This document shows positions 34,509-43,600 of a DNA stretch of 64,000 bases, in pieces. A program made the translations under genes and the position numbers. The stretch is from positions 81,434 to 145,433 of the forward strand of contig CAZWMT010000010.1 of assembly GCA_964635055.1 (NCBI GenBank), read 5' to 3'. The DNA is from JAEUJM01 sp964635055. GTDB lineage: Bacteria; Actinomycetota; Acidimicrobiia; Acidimicrobiales; DATDAH01. Position 1 is the first letter of the stretch; each line of letters starts with the position of its first letter. Below the pieces are notes generated by a model. That model was not told where the DNA came from. It saw only the letters and a list, made by a program, of their open reading frames with translations, and searched no databases.

Positions 34509-35723
34509 ATGAAGACATCCAGGTTGAAGGTGGGGGTGGCCAGAGGGGCCGCTGTGGTCGCGTTCGTCGCTCTCGGCGCGTGCGCTGTGGTCACCGGCAG
34601 CTTGACCTCCGCGGGCGCGGATCCCCAGTTCGTCAACGCCTTCGTGGGCGTCGGGTCCGACACGACCCAGGACGTCATGAACGCGCAGGCCGGGTTCGCC
34701 AACGGCCACAACTACTCGCCGCTCCAGAGCAGCGCGGCCACCGGCTACAAGCAGGTGGCCTCGTTCGACGCCTTCGTGACCGGTGCGTCGGACAACTGCA
34801 TCACGCCGAAGCTCAAGGCCCCCACCATCTACCGCTCGTTCGGCTCCAGCGAGGGCCGCCGCGCCCTGAGCCGCGCCATCGACGGTGGCGTCTACGGCCC
34901 CGCCGCCCAGTGCGGTGGGTCCAAGCCGGTCTCGGGTCTGATCGACTTCGCCCGGTCCTCGGCGGGCCCGGCCAGTGGTGACACCGGCACGGCGCTCACC
35001 TACATCCCCTTCGGCCGGGACGGCGTCAGCTTCGCCTACTACGCCAACGGCGTGGCCAACCCGGTCACCTCGCTCACCCGCGCGCAGCTCACGTCGCTGT
35101 TCACCACCGGACCTCAGGTCATCGGCGGTGTGAACATCATCCCCTGCGGCATCCAGCTCGGCTCGGGCACCTACAGCTTCTGGAACACGGTGACCACGGC
35201 CACCGCGGGCCAGGAGGCGGCCGCCACCGCCACGTGCAACGCCGCCACCACGACGTCGACCGGTGACGGTCGCATCGAGGAGAACAACGGCGCCGCGCTG
35301 AAGGCCAAGGGCGACGCTCAGGTCGGCAGTCAGGTCATCGTCGGGTTCTCGGCCGCCAACTTCGTGGCCAAGTCCAACGGCGTGGGCTCCCAGACGATCC
35401 CTGCCGGCGTCGACCTCGGCTCGGTCAGCAACGACGGCTCCGGCAACAACCTGGGCAAGCCCTACTCCGGCACCGCCCCGAACCTGGTGCCGAGCGCCAC
35501 CTTCTACGCCAACAGCGTCTTCGGCCGCAACGTCTACAACGTGTTCGACACCGCCCGGGTCACCGGCTTCGGCAACAACGACCTCAAGAGCATGTTCGTC
35601 GGCCCCACGTCGTCGCTCTGCTCGGGTCCCGCCCAGACGATCGTGAACACGTTCGGGTTCCTGACCGCGCCGAACTGTGGCGTGACGACCATCACCGGCT
35701 CGCTCCTCACGGGCATCCAGTAG
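34509..35723 (+). CDS. pstS: Second phosphate-binding protein PstS
   Basis: 404 residues. The N-terminal signal contains LGAC, a possible lipobox, although a Sec cleavage before ADPQF is also possible. PBP features: FVGVGSDTTQDVMNAQAGFA, FDAFVTGASDN, LIDFARSSAGPASGD and DGVSFAYYANGVANPVTSLT. It lacks the glycine linker and C-terminal helix of the first PstS, so it is a free or lipid-anchored version. A GGGAG lies 11 bases before the ATG. It follows the operon hairpin and precedes another 'CPGDS' protein by 43 bp. Confidence 0.85.
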   Translation: MKTSRLKVGVARGAAVVAFVALGACAVVTGSLTSAGADPQFVNAFVGVGSDTTQDVMNAQAGFANGHNYSPLQSSAATGYKQVASFDAFVTGASDNCITPKLKAPTIYRSFGSSEGRRALSRAIDGGVYGPAAQCGGSKPVSGLIDFARSSAGPASGDTGTALTYIPFGRDGVSFAYYANGVANPVTSLTRAQLTSLFTTGPQVIGGVNIIPCGIQLGSGTYSFWNTVTTATAGQEAAATATCNAATTTSTGDGRIEENNGAALKAKGDAQVGSQVIVGFSAANFVAKSNGVGSQTIPAGVDLGSVSNDGSGNNLGKPYSGTAPNLVPSATFYANSVFGRNVYNVFDTARVTGFGNNDLKSMFVGPTSSLCSGPAQTIVNTFGFLTAPNCGVTTITGSLLTGIQ

Positions 35724-35766
35724 CCGTGCCCCCGGGCCACAACCCAACCTTCGAAAGGAACCCTTC

Positions 35767-37077
35767 GTGAGATTCAGTCTCAAGAAAGCACTCGCGGGGG
35801 CCGCGGTGCTCGCGGCGCTCGCCACGGTCAGCCCGTTCATCGGTGGCATCCCGTCGGCCGCCGCGGCCACCAACAACGGCCCGGCCACGATGAGCCCGAC
35901 GTCCGGTACCAGCGGCACGAGCTTCACCCTCAACCTCGGGGCCAGCCCCGCGTGCCCGGGTGACTCGGCCAGTGGCGGCTACCGGGTCCAGAGCTTCATG
36001 ATCCCGGCGTCGGCCGACATCGACAGCACCCTGACGTTCAACTCGAGCGGGCCGACGCCGGTCGGCGGCGAGTTCCGCCAACCGCTGTTCGATGCCAGCA
36101 GCAGCCCGTACGTCAACAAGCTGACCGACCTGGCCGTCCCACCTGCGGTGACCGGCGGGATCTCGGGCCTTCCCCAGTTCAACTGGGGCGCGGTGTTCGC
36201 CCCCGGTGATGTGCCGGCGGGCCAGTACAGCATCGGCATCGCCTGCACCCTCGGCGCGGCCGGCCCGACCCAGCTCCAGTCGTACTGGGCCCGGAAGGTC
36301 ACGGTCACGGCGACCGGCGTCGGCAGCGGTGGTCCCGCGCAGTTCAACTGGGTCCAGGGCGTCAAGGCCCAGGCCCCGGTGCTGAACTCGCCTCTGGGTG
36401 TCGGCAACGGCGCCCTCACGGCGACCTTCACCCAGCCCGGTACCCCCGACCCGGCAGTGACCGGCTACACCGCCACGGCCACGCCGAGCGCTGGTGGCGC
36501 CGCCATCACCGCGACGGGGGCGACCTCACCCATCACCATCAGTGGCCTGACCAACGGCACGTCGTACGACGTGACCGTCCACGCCACCAACGCGGTGGGC
36601 AACAGCGCCGAGAGCAACGTGGTGGCGGGGACGCCGATCCTGCCGGTGTACAAGGTGGACGGCGAGGTCCGCCTCGGGTCGCAGACCGCGTTCGTGGGTG
36701 ACGGGATCTACAACACCACGGCGGTGGGCCAGACGCGTACGAACAGCGTGCGCCGAGGCCAGACCGGCGGTTTCGTCATGCGGTTCCGCAACGAGGCCAA
36801 CGTCACGGACACGCTCACGATCAAGGGCCCGGGCAACTCCACCGGGTTCACGGTGCAGTACCTCGCAGGGACGACCGACGTGACCGCCCAGGTGGTGGCC
36901 GGGACGTTCCAGTTCGAGGACATGGCGCCCAACGCCACCCGCAACCTCAAGGTCAAGATCACTGTCGCGGGCAACGCGACGGTGAACGCCACGAAGGCCG
37001 TCAAGGTCACGGCGACCTCAGAGGGCAACACCACCAAGAAGGACAAGGTCGCCGCCAAGGTGACCGCCATCCGGTAG
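35767..37077 (+). CDS. Secreted 'CPGDS' family protein 3 with FN3 domain
   Basis: 436 residues. Signal peptide (to about 36), then the CPGDSASGGYRVQSFMIPAS domain (to about 185), highly similar to the LPLTG protein (FRQPLFDxxSSxYVNKLTDL and AVPPAVTGGISGLP are shared). A fibronectin type III domain follows (APVLNSPLGVGNGALTATFT, then GLTNGTSYDVTVHATNAVG), then a ~135-residue C-terminal domain shared with the RCC1 protein (GDGIYNTTAVGQTRTNSVRR). There is no membrane anchor, so it is released or non-covalently bound. GTG start with AAAGGAA upstream. Confidence 0.78.
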   Translation: MRFSLKKALAGAAVLAALATVSPFIGGIPSAAAATNNGPATMSPTSGTSGTSFTLNLGASPACPGDSASGGYRVQSFMIPASADIDSTLTFNSSGPTPVGGEFRQPLFDASSSPYVNKLTDLAVPPAVTGGISGLPQFNWGAVFAPGDVPAGQYSIGIACTLGAAGPTQLQSYWARKVTVTATGVGSGGPAQFNWVQGVKAQAPVLNSPLGVGNGALTATFTQPGTPDPAVTGYTATATPSAGGAAITATGATSPITISGLTNGTSYDVTVHATNAVGNSAESNVVAGTPILPVYKVDGEVRLGSQTAFVGDGIYNTTAVGQTRTNSVRRGQTGGFVMRFRNEANVTDTLTIKGPGNSTGFTVQYLAGTTDVTAQVVAGTFQFEDMAPNATRNLKVKITVAGNATVNATKAVKVTATSEGNTTKKDKVAAKVTAIR

Positions 37078-37123
37078 TCGTCACCGCCCGGAGGTCGGCG
37101 CGCTCGACCGGTCGGCCCACAGG

Positions 37124-37166
37124 TCCCAGGATGTCCCCTGGGAGCTTGGGCCCGGCCGGTCGGGCC
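37124..37166 (+). terminator. Two successive hairpins ending the pst supercluster
   Basis: TCCCAGG/CCTGGGA with a 6-base loop (37124-37143), followed by GGCCCG/CGGGCC (37149-37166). They lie between the third 'CPGDS' gene and the hydrolase gene and probably mark the end of the transcript. Confidence 0.5.
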
Positions 37167-37189
37167 GTCGGCGTTGCGGGCCCGACCCC

Positions 37190-38530
37190 ATGACCAACCT
37201 GCGAACGAAGAACGACGTCCCCACACCAGCCGCCCCTCCCGCCTCCGAGGTGACCGGGCGGCGCCGTCGCGCCCGGCGGAGGTCGGGTCGCCGGCTCGTG
37301 CTCCTCGTCGGCCTGGTCGCGCTCGAGGCGACCTCCCTGGCGGGCGCTCCCGCCGTCGCCGCACTCGCGACGGACGGGGCCACCGCCACCACCGCGCCCG
37401 CTCCCACCCCCGCAGCCACGCCCACGGCCCCGCCGCCCCCGGTGACGATCACGGGGCCGGTCGACCAGACCCCGCAGCCGCCTCTGCCGCCGACGCCCGA
37501 CACCTCGGCGCACCTGCGCGTGCTGCTCACCCGGCTGGCCGTGATCGACGCCCGCGAGCAGCTGGCGGACCGCCGCGCCGCCGCCGCGCAGGGGCAGGCG
37601 GACCAGGCGCAGGCGCAGGCTGCCCTCGACGACGCCATCCGAGCACGCACCGACGCCGAGCATTGGCTCCGGCGGGCCCGGCGTCGACTCGATTCGAGCG
37701 CCGTGTACGCCTACATGCACGCACCGGGCAGCGATCTCCCCGCGGCGCTGGAGGGCGACTCGACCGCCGGCGGCCGCGAGCGAGAGCTGCTCTCGGCCTC
37801 GATCGACCAGCACACCCAGCGGGTCGCTGAGGCCCGGGACGCCGTGACGCGTGCCCGCGCCCGCGTCGACTCGGCGCAACGCGACCTCGACCGGGCCCGG
37901 CGGGCGGCGGCCGAGCAGGACGGCCAGGTCGCGTCGGCGCTGCGTTCGCTCGACGACGCCCGTGATCACCTGCGTGCCGCGACGGCCGATGAGCTCGCAC
38001 CCCTGCCGACGGCGACGTGGCAGCTCTCGATCGAGGGCCCGAGCGAGTTCACCGCCGGTGAGCTGGCCGAGTGGTACGAGCAGCAGGGCCACGGCTCGCT
38101 GGCGTCGGTGCCCGTGGCGGCGCTGGCACGAGCGTTCATCGAGCAGGGCAACGCCGAGGGCATCCGGGGCGACATGGCCTTCGCCCAGTCGATCCACGAG
38201 ACCGGCTGGTTCTCGAACACCGACACCGTCCTGGCCAACAACTTCGCGGGCATCGGCCACTGCTCGGCGTGCGCCGGCGGCATCCACTTCGCCGATGCCG
38301 AGGTCGGCGTGCTGGCGCAGATCCAATTGCTCAAGTCCTACGCGGAGCCCGACCCCATCTACAACAACCCGCGCGCGACCCCCGACCTGGACGGTCCGAG
38401 CGGGTGTTGCCCGAACTGGACCGACCTGGGCGGCGTGTGGGCCAGCGACCCTGGCTACGGGCCCCGCATCCTCGGGTACTACGTCGACATGCTGGAGTGG
38501 CTCGTCGCCGAGCGCGCCTCCGGGCTCTGA
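37190..38530 (+). CDS. Secreted glucosaminidase-type peptidoglycan hydrolase
   Basis: 446 residues: N-terminal hydrophobic signal or anchor (RLVLLVGLVALEATSLAGAP), Pro/Thr linker, a long coiled coil (about 105-265), then a C-terminal glucosaminidase domain of the mannosyl-glycoprotein endo-beta-N-acetylglucosaminidase/flagellar-muramidase type. Key features are DMAFAQSIHETGWFSNTDTV with the catalytic Glu in HETG, NNFAGIGHCSACAGGIHFAD, and a final GYYVDMLEWLV. The coiled coil plus hydrolase layout resembles division-related wall hydrolases, which need activation. Immediately downstream of the pst cluster but after hairpins. Confidence 0.85.
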   Translation: MTNLRTKNDVPTPAAPPASEVTGRRRRARRRSGRRLVLLVGLVALEATSLAGAPAVAALATDGATATTAPAPTPAATPTAPPPPVTITGPVDQTPQPPLPPTPDTSAHLRVLLTRLAVIDAREQLADRRAAAAQGQADQAQAQAALDDAIRARTDAEHWLRRARRRLDSSAVYAYMHAPGSDLPAALEGDSTAGGRERELLSASIDQHTQRVAEARDAVTRARARVDSAQRDLDRARRAAAEQDGQVASALRSLDDARDHLRAATADELAPLPTATWQLSIEGPSEFTAGELAEWYEQQGHGSLASVPVAALARAFIEQGNAEGIRGDMAFAQSIHETGWFSNTDTVLANNFAGIGHCSACAGGIHFADAEVGVLAQIQLLKSYAEPDPIYNNPRATPDLDGPSGCCPNWTDLGGVWASDPGYGPRILGYYVDMLEWLVAERASGL

Positions 38531-38533
38531 TCG

Positions 38534-38579
38534 CCCGGGAGGGGGAGCCGACGCCGTGCACCCTCTCGGTGCTCCCGGG
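38534..38579. terminator. Possible bidirectional terminator
   Basis: CCCGGGAG (38534-38541) and CTCCCGGG (38572-38579) can pair across the gap between two convergent genes. The 30-base loop makes this a weak call. Confidence 0.3.
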
Positions 38580-38619
38580 TGCGCCGCCGGCGCTCGATCC
38601 CTCCTGGCGAGACGTGCCG

Positions 38620-39834
38620 CTAGACGCCCATGAGGGCGTACATGTTGGCCCCCATGATCTTGGCCACGTCGTCGTCGGCGAGGCCCACCTCGTCACGGGC
38701 GTAGACCGCGTACTCGACCGGGTCGGCCAGGCCTTCGGGGTGGGGCCAGTCCGAGTTGAACAGCACGTGGTCGAGGCCGATGGCGTCGATGAGCGGCTCG
38801 AGCTCGTCCTCCCAGAACGGTGCGACGTAGAGCGCCCGCTTGAGCACGTCGAGGGGGTCCTCGGCGAAGAGGTGGGGCATCTTCCCGTAGCCGTCGGCGA
38901 GGTCCTCGACCACCCGGCCGATCCACTTGCTGCCGCACTCGATGGTGCCGAGGCGCACGCCGGGGAAGCGCGAGAGCATGCCGTGGATCACCGCGGAGAA
39001 GATGGTGTCCATCGTCGGCCGGTAGGCCTGGGACACGGTGTAGAACGGGTGCTGCTCGAAGGGGCGCATCTCGCCGTACACGCCGTTCCACTCGTCGGAG
39101 AAGCGGCTGTAGCCCGAGTCGGAGGCGTGCAGCATGACCGGGATGCCCGCCTGCTCGACGGCACGCCAGAACGGGTCGAGGTCGGGGAGGAAGGGCGAGC
39201 GCGGGCCGCGGAAGCCGGCGACGGGGGCGGGCCGGACGAGCACGGTCTTGGCCCCGCGCTCGAGGGCCCACTCGAGCTCGGCGACCGCGCCCTCGGCGGT
39301 GGACAGGTTCATCACCGGCGTGGTGAAGATGCGTCCTTCGTGGTCGAACCCCCACTCGTCGTGCATCCACCGGTTGAACGCGTGCACCAGCGCCTGCGAG
39401 GCGATCGGGTCGTCCATGAAGTTGACCTCGATCAGCGACGCCAGCGTCGGGAAGTTCACGATGGCGTCGATGTGCATGCGGTCCATCAGGGCCAGTCGGG
39501 CGTCGGGGTCGGTGAACTCGGGGATGGCCCGCATCGGCCGCACGATCTCGCGGTAGCTCTTGCCCTCGGTGTTGCGCCCCGAGAAGTACTCCGCCGCCGA
39601 GCCGGGCTCGGCGACCACCTCGAACGTCGGGTTGGGGATGTAGTCCGACACGCGTCCGCGGACGATCATCTTGCGCCGGCCGTCCACGTCGGCGACGCGG
39701 ATCAGCCCCTTGTACTCCTCGGGCAGGTACCGGGTGAAGGAGTCGGCCTCCTCGTAGAGGTGGAAGTCGCAGTCGAACACCGGGTGGTCGAAGTCCGTGT
39801 AGGACATGTCCGGGCGGTAGGCCGTGTACTGCAT
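38620..39834 (-). CDS. Amidohydrolase-2 family protein (ACMSD-like)
   Basis: 404 residues. TIM-barrel metal-dependent hydrolase/decarboxylase of the amidohydrolase-2 type: the N-terminal metal motif appears as VFDCDFHLYEE, and FHAS-like 'VMLHASDSGYSRF', 'GTIECGSKWI' and the final 'VLFNSDWPHPEGLADPVEY' fit the family. Actinobacteria carry many paralogues acting on ring-cleavage or related products; the substrate is unknown. I start at ATG 39834, which has GGGGAAG upstream; the longer frame is low-complexity. A second member is at 60230-61411. Confidence 0.85.
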   Translation of the reverse strand: MQYTAYRPDMSYTDFDHPVFDCDFHLYEEADSFTRYLPEEYKGLIRVADVDGRRKMIVRGRVSDYIPNPTFEVVAEPGSAAEYFSGRNTEGKSYREIVRPMRAIPEFTDPDARLALMDRMHIDAIVNFPTLASLIEVNFMDDPIASQALVHAFNRWMHDEWGFDHEGRIFTTPVMNLSTAEGAVAELEWALERGAKTVLVRPAPVAGFRGPRSPFLPDLDPFWRAVEQAGIPVMLHASDSGYSRFSDEWNGVYGEMRPFEQHPFYTVSQAYRPTMDTIFSAVIHGMLSRFPGVRLGTIECGSKWIGRVVEDLADGYGKMPHLFAEDPLDVLKRALYVAPFWEDELEPLIDAIGLDHVLFNSDWPHPEGLADPVEYAVYARDEVGLADDDVAKIMGANMYALMGV

Positions 39835-40088
39835 CGTTGACTTCCCCGTGGTGAGAACGCTGTTTCCGTGGCGTTCGCGGGTGGCGCCGCCGCCGTCCAG
39901 GGACCAAGGTCCCGAATCCACGCACCGGCGGACCGGCCCCCCAGGCACCGGATGACGTTCACGTGGCTGGTGACGATCACCCTGGGGAACGCGCCTGCTC
40001 GTGGCGGCACCCACTGTTGTCGCCACGGGTGAACCCGGGGGACGCGCGCTCGGCCCGGCGAGGTGGCGCATCCAAGTAGCCTTGCGTG

Positions 40089-40331
40089 GTGGCCATCGAT
40101 CCGGACACCGTCCTTCGGGACGCTTTGGCGCTACCGATGGATCGGCGCGCCCACGTGGCCGCTGAGCTGTTGGCAAGCCTCGATGAGCGCGCCGACGATG
40201 ACCCGGATGCCGTTCGCGCCGACTGGGCAGCCGAGCTCGAGCACCGCGCTCGTCGGGCGCTTGCCGGTGATGGTCCCAGTGAGCCGTGGCCGGAGGTTCG
40301 GGAGCGGATCCGCAGCAGCCTCATTCGGTGA
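40089..40331 (+). CDS. Antitoxin of a ParE-type module (addiction module component)
   Basis: 80 residues. DPDTVLRDALALPMDRRAHVAAELLASLDE is the hallmark of the small 'putative addiction module component' antitoxins, which sequester a ParE/RelE-type toxin with the C-terminal helix (EVRERIRSSLIR). GTG 40089 lies 6 bases after TAGCCT (40077-40082), suggesting leaderless transcription; a GTG 3 bases earlier is the alternative. Overlaps the toxin gene by 4 bases. Confidence 0.85.
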   Translation: MAIDPDTVLRDALALPMDRRAHVAAELLASLDERADDDPDAVRADWAAELEHRARRALAGDGPSEPWPEVRERIRSSLIR

Positions 40332-40645
40332 CGCTGCCGATCCAGTTCTCGGTGGAGGCATGCGCCGAACTCGATGACGCAGTCGCCTGGTACGACGGGC
40401 AGCGCGTCGGCCTTGGCACCGAGTTCCTGGACGTCATCGATGAGACGTTGGACACGATCGCTGACTGGCCGCAGTTCGGCGCTCGGGTCGAAGGGTTGTC
40501 ACCCGACCTGGAGGTGCGGCGCGCTCCGATCCTCCGCTTCCCGTACAACGTCGGCTACATCGTGCTCGAGGACCAGGTTCGGATCCTTGCCGTCGCGCAC
40601 GACCGTCGTCGCCCCGCCTACTGGGCACCTCGGGTGAGCCGCTGA
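40328..40645 (+). CDS. ParE/RelE-family toxin
   Basis: 105 residues: FSVEACAELDDAVAWYDGQRVGLGTEFLDVIDETL, then FGARVEGLSPDLEVRRAPIL and a final RFPYNVGYIVLEDQVRILAVAHDRRRP. This is the ParE fold with the standard Arg-rich strand and C-terminal 'AVAHDRRRPxYW'. GTG start inside the antitoxin stop (GTGA). Intact and normal length. Confidence 0.87.
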   Translation: MTLPIQFSVEACAELDDAVAWYDGQRVGLGTEFLDVIDETLDTIADWPQFGARVEGLSPDLEVRRAPILRFPYNVGYIVLEDQVRILAVAHDRRRPAYWAPRVSR

Positions 40646-40688
40646 TCGGCTCGATCCCGACGAGGCTGAGTCGCTGCCGTGCCGGTGG

Positions 40689-43600
40689 TCAGCCGGGCAG
40701 GTTGATGAAGGTGCAGGTCACCTGCTCCCACGACGACAGCGTGACCGTCACCCGGCCGCCGGCCAGGTTGACGGTCTCGGCCGAGGTGCACGAGACCGAG
40801 CTGAGCACGTAGCCGCCCACCGGGTTCTGGCTGATGACGTAGGTCTGGGTCGTCAGGTCGCCGAGCGACACCGCCGAGGGTGTCGAGCCGAAGAAGTCGT
40901 CGTCGAGGACGAACACCCCGCACCCGAACTGTTGGCAGAAGTAGTAGGTGAAGTCCTGCCCGTCGTTGGGGATGGTGTCCTGCACGATCGTGATGGAGGG
41001 CAGGCGGTTGGTGAACGTGCAGGTGGTCTGCTCGCCGGGCGCGAGGTCGACGGTGACCTGACGGGCGGCGAGGTCGGGCGTCTCGGCGGTGGTGCAGGCG
41101 ATGGTCAGCCGGGGTGCGCCCGCGGTGAGCCCCTGGGTCAGGGTGTAGCGGTCGGCAGCCAGCGCGGGGAACGTCCGGGTCGTCGTCAGGGTGGCGTCGC
41201 TGTCGTCGTCGAGGTTGAACGAGGTGCAGGCCCCTGTGGTCGGGCACAGGGTGAACGGGAAGTCGCGCGCGGCGTTGACCACGGTGTCCACGACCACCGT
41301 CAACGTCGATCGTGACACCACGAACGTGCAGGTGGTCTGCTCGCCGGGGGCGAGGTCGACCGTGACCCGTCGGGCGGTGACGTCGACCGACTCGGTGGTG
41401 GTGCAGGTGATCGCCGTGACCGCCCAGCCGGTCGGCAGCGTGTCCTGGGTGAGTGTGTAGGTGCCGGCGGCTGCGCCCGTCAGCGCCGCCGACGACGGCA
41501 GCGTCGCGTCGGTGTCGTCGTCGAGGGTGACGCCGGCGCACGACCCGGCGCCGCAGCGGGTGAAGGCGAAGTCCTGCGCGTCGTCGGGCTGGCTGTCGAC
41601 GACGACGGTGAGCGACGTCAGGCGCAGGGTGAAGGTGCAGGTGACCTGCTCCCCGGCGGCGAGGGCGACCACCGCCCGCCGTTGCCCGACGTCGGTCTCG
41701 CCACTGGTGCACGCCAGCGTGTCGAGGGCGTAGCCGGGGACGGCGGCCTGGGTGATCGTCCAGGTGGACGGTGTCAGGGGCGCCAGGGTGCGTGTGCTCG
41801 GGAGCGTCGCGTCGGTGTCGTCGTCCAGCGCGACGTCGAGGCACGTGCTGGCGTCGCACGCCTGCAGGGCGACGTCCTGGCCCGAGTTCGGCACGGTGTC
41901 CTGGACCAGCGTCAGCGAGGTGCGGGTGTGCACGAAGGTGCAGGTGGCCTGCTCGCCGGGGGCGAGGGTCACGGTCGCCGTGCCGCTCGGGGCATCGGTC
42001 TCGCCCTTGGTGCACGTCAGGCCGGTCAACCCCCAGCCGGTGGGCGGGGCCGCCACCGCCGTGTAGGTCCCGGGGCCGAGCGCGCCGAGCACGGCCTTGT
42101 TGGACCGGGTGGCGTCGCTGTCGTCGTCGAGAGTCGAGAGGACACAGGTGCTCGGGCTCGGCCCGCAGGTCGTGACGTCGACGTCCTGAGCGTCGTTCGG
42201 CGACAGATCCTCGACGATGGTCAGCGTGGTGGCGGTGGTCGTGAACGTGCACGTCACCTGGTCACCCGCCTCGAGGGCCACCTCCACACGGCGCGACCCG
42301 ACGACCGGGTCGCCCTTCGTGCAGCTGAGCGACGTGACGCCGTAGCCGTCGATGGCGCGCTGGGTGACCGCGTAGGTGCCGGAGGGGATCCCGGCATGGG
42401 TGACCGACGAGGGCAGCGTGGCGTCGGTGTCGTCGTCGAGGGCGAAGGTGGTGCACGCGCCGGCGCCGCCGGCGACGGCGCAGCCGTCGAACGTGAGGTC
42501 CTGCGCGTCGTTGGGGGACGTGTCCTGCACGATCTTCAGGGTGGTGGCCCGCGCCGTGAAGGTGCAGGTGACCTGGTCGCCGGGGGCGAGCAGGAGCGTG
42601 GCCCGCCGCCGTGCCGTAGACACCTGGCCCGACGAGCAGGAGAGCCCGGTCAGCCCGTAGCCCGACGCCTCGGCCTGGGTCACCGAGTAGGTGTCCGCGG
42701 CCAGGCCGGCGTAGGTGACCGTCCGGGGCAGGGTGGCGTCGGTGTCGTCGTCGAGCCGGAAGGTGCCACAGCCGCGGGCGCCGCCGGGGCCCGAGCACCC
42801 GGTGAAGGTGAAGTCCTGGGGCCCGTCCGGCGACGTGTCCTGCACGATGGTCAGCGACGTGGCCCGCACCACGAACGTGCACGTCACCTGCTCACCGGGT
42901 CGGGGCTCGAGCGTCACCCGCCGCTGGCCCCGCTCCACCTCGCCGCTCGAGCAGGTGAGCGCGGTCAGGCCGTAGCCGGGCACGGCGGCCTGGGTGATCG
43001 AGTACTCGGTGCCCGGCTCGACCGCGTACGTGACGGTGCGCGGCAGGGTGGCGTCGTCGTCGTCGTCGAGCCTGAAGGGCCCGCAACCCTGGGCGCCGTC
43101 GGGGCCGGTGCAACCGGTGAAGGTGAAGTCCTGGGGGTCGTCCGGGGTGGTGTTCTGGACGATCACCAGCGTCGCCCCGGCCGTCCCCGCCGCGCTGGCG
43201 TTCACGAAGGTGCAGGTCACCTGCTCGCCGGGCTCGAGGGTCACCGTGGCGCGCCGCGCGCCGAGGGACACCCGGCCGGCGGTGCAGGTCAGGTCGGTGA
43301 GGGGGAGGCCGGCGGTGGCCGACTGCGTCACGGTGTAGGTGGCGGCGGCCAACCCGGTGGCGGTGACGCTCGCGGGCAGGGTGGGGTCGGTGTCGTCGTC
43401 GAGCAGGAACGGCACCCCGCACGCGTCGGGGCCGAAGGCGGGCAAGCACCCCTGGTAGGAGACGTCGACGCTGGAGTTGGGTTGCGCGTCGTGGACGATG
43501 GTCAGGGTGGTCGGCCGGTTGACGAACGTGCAGCTGGCCATCACGCCGGCGTCCAGATCGACGGTCACCGCCCCCCGGGCGAGGTCGACCACCGCGCCGG

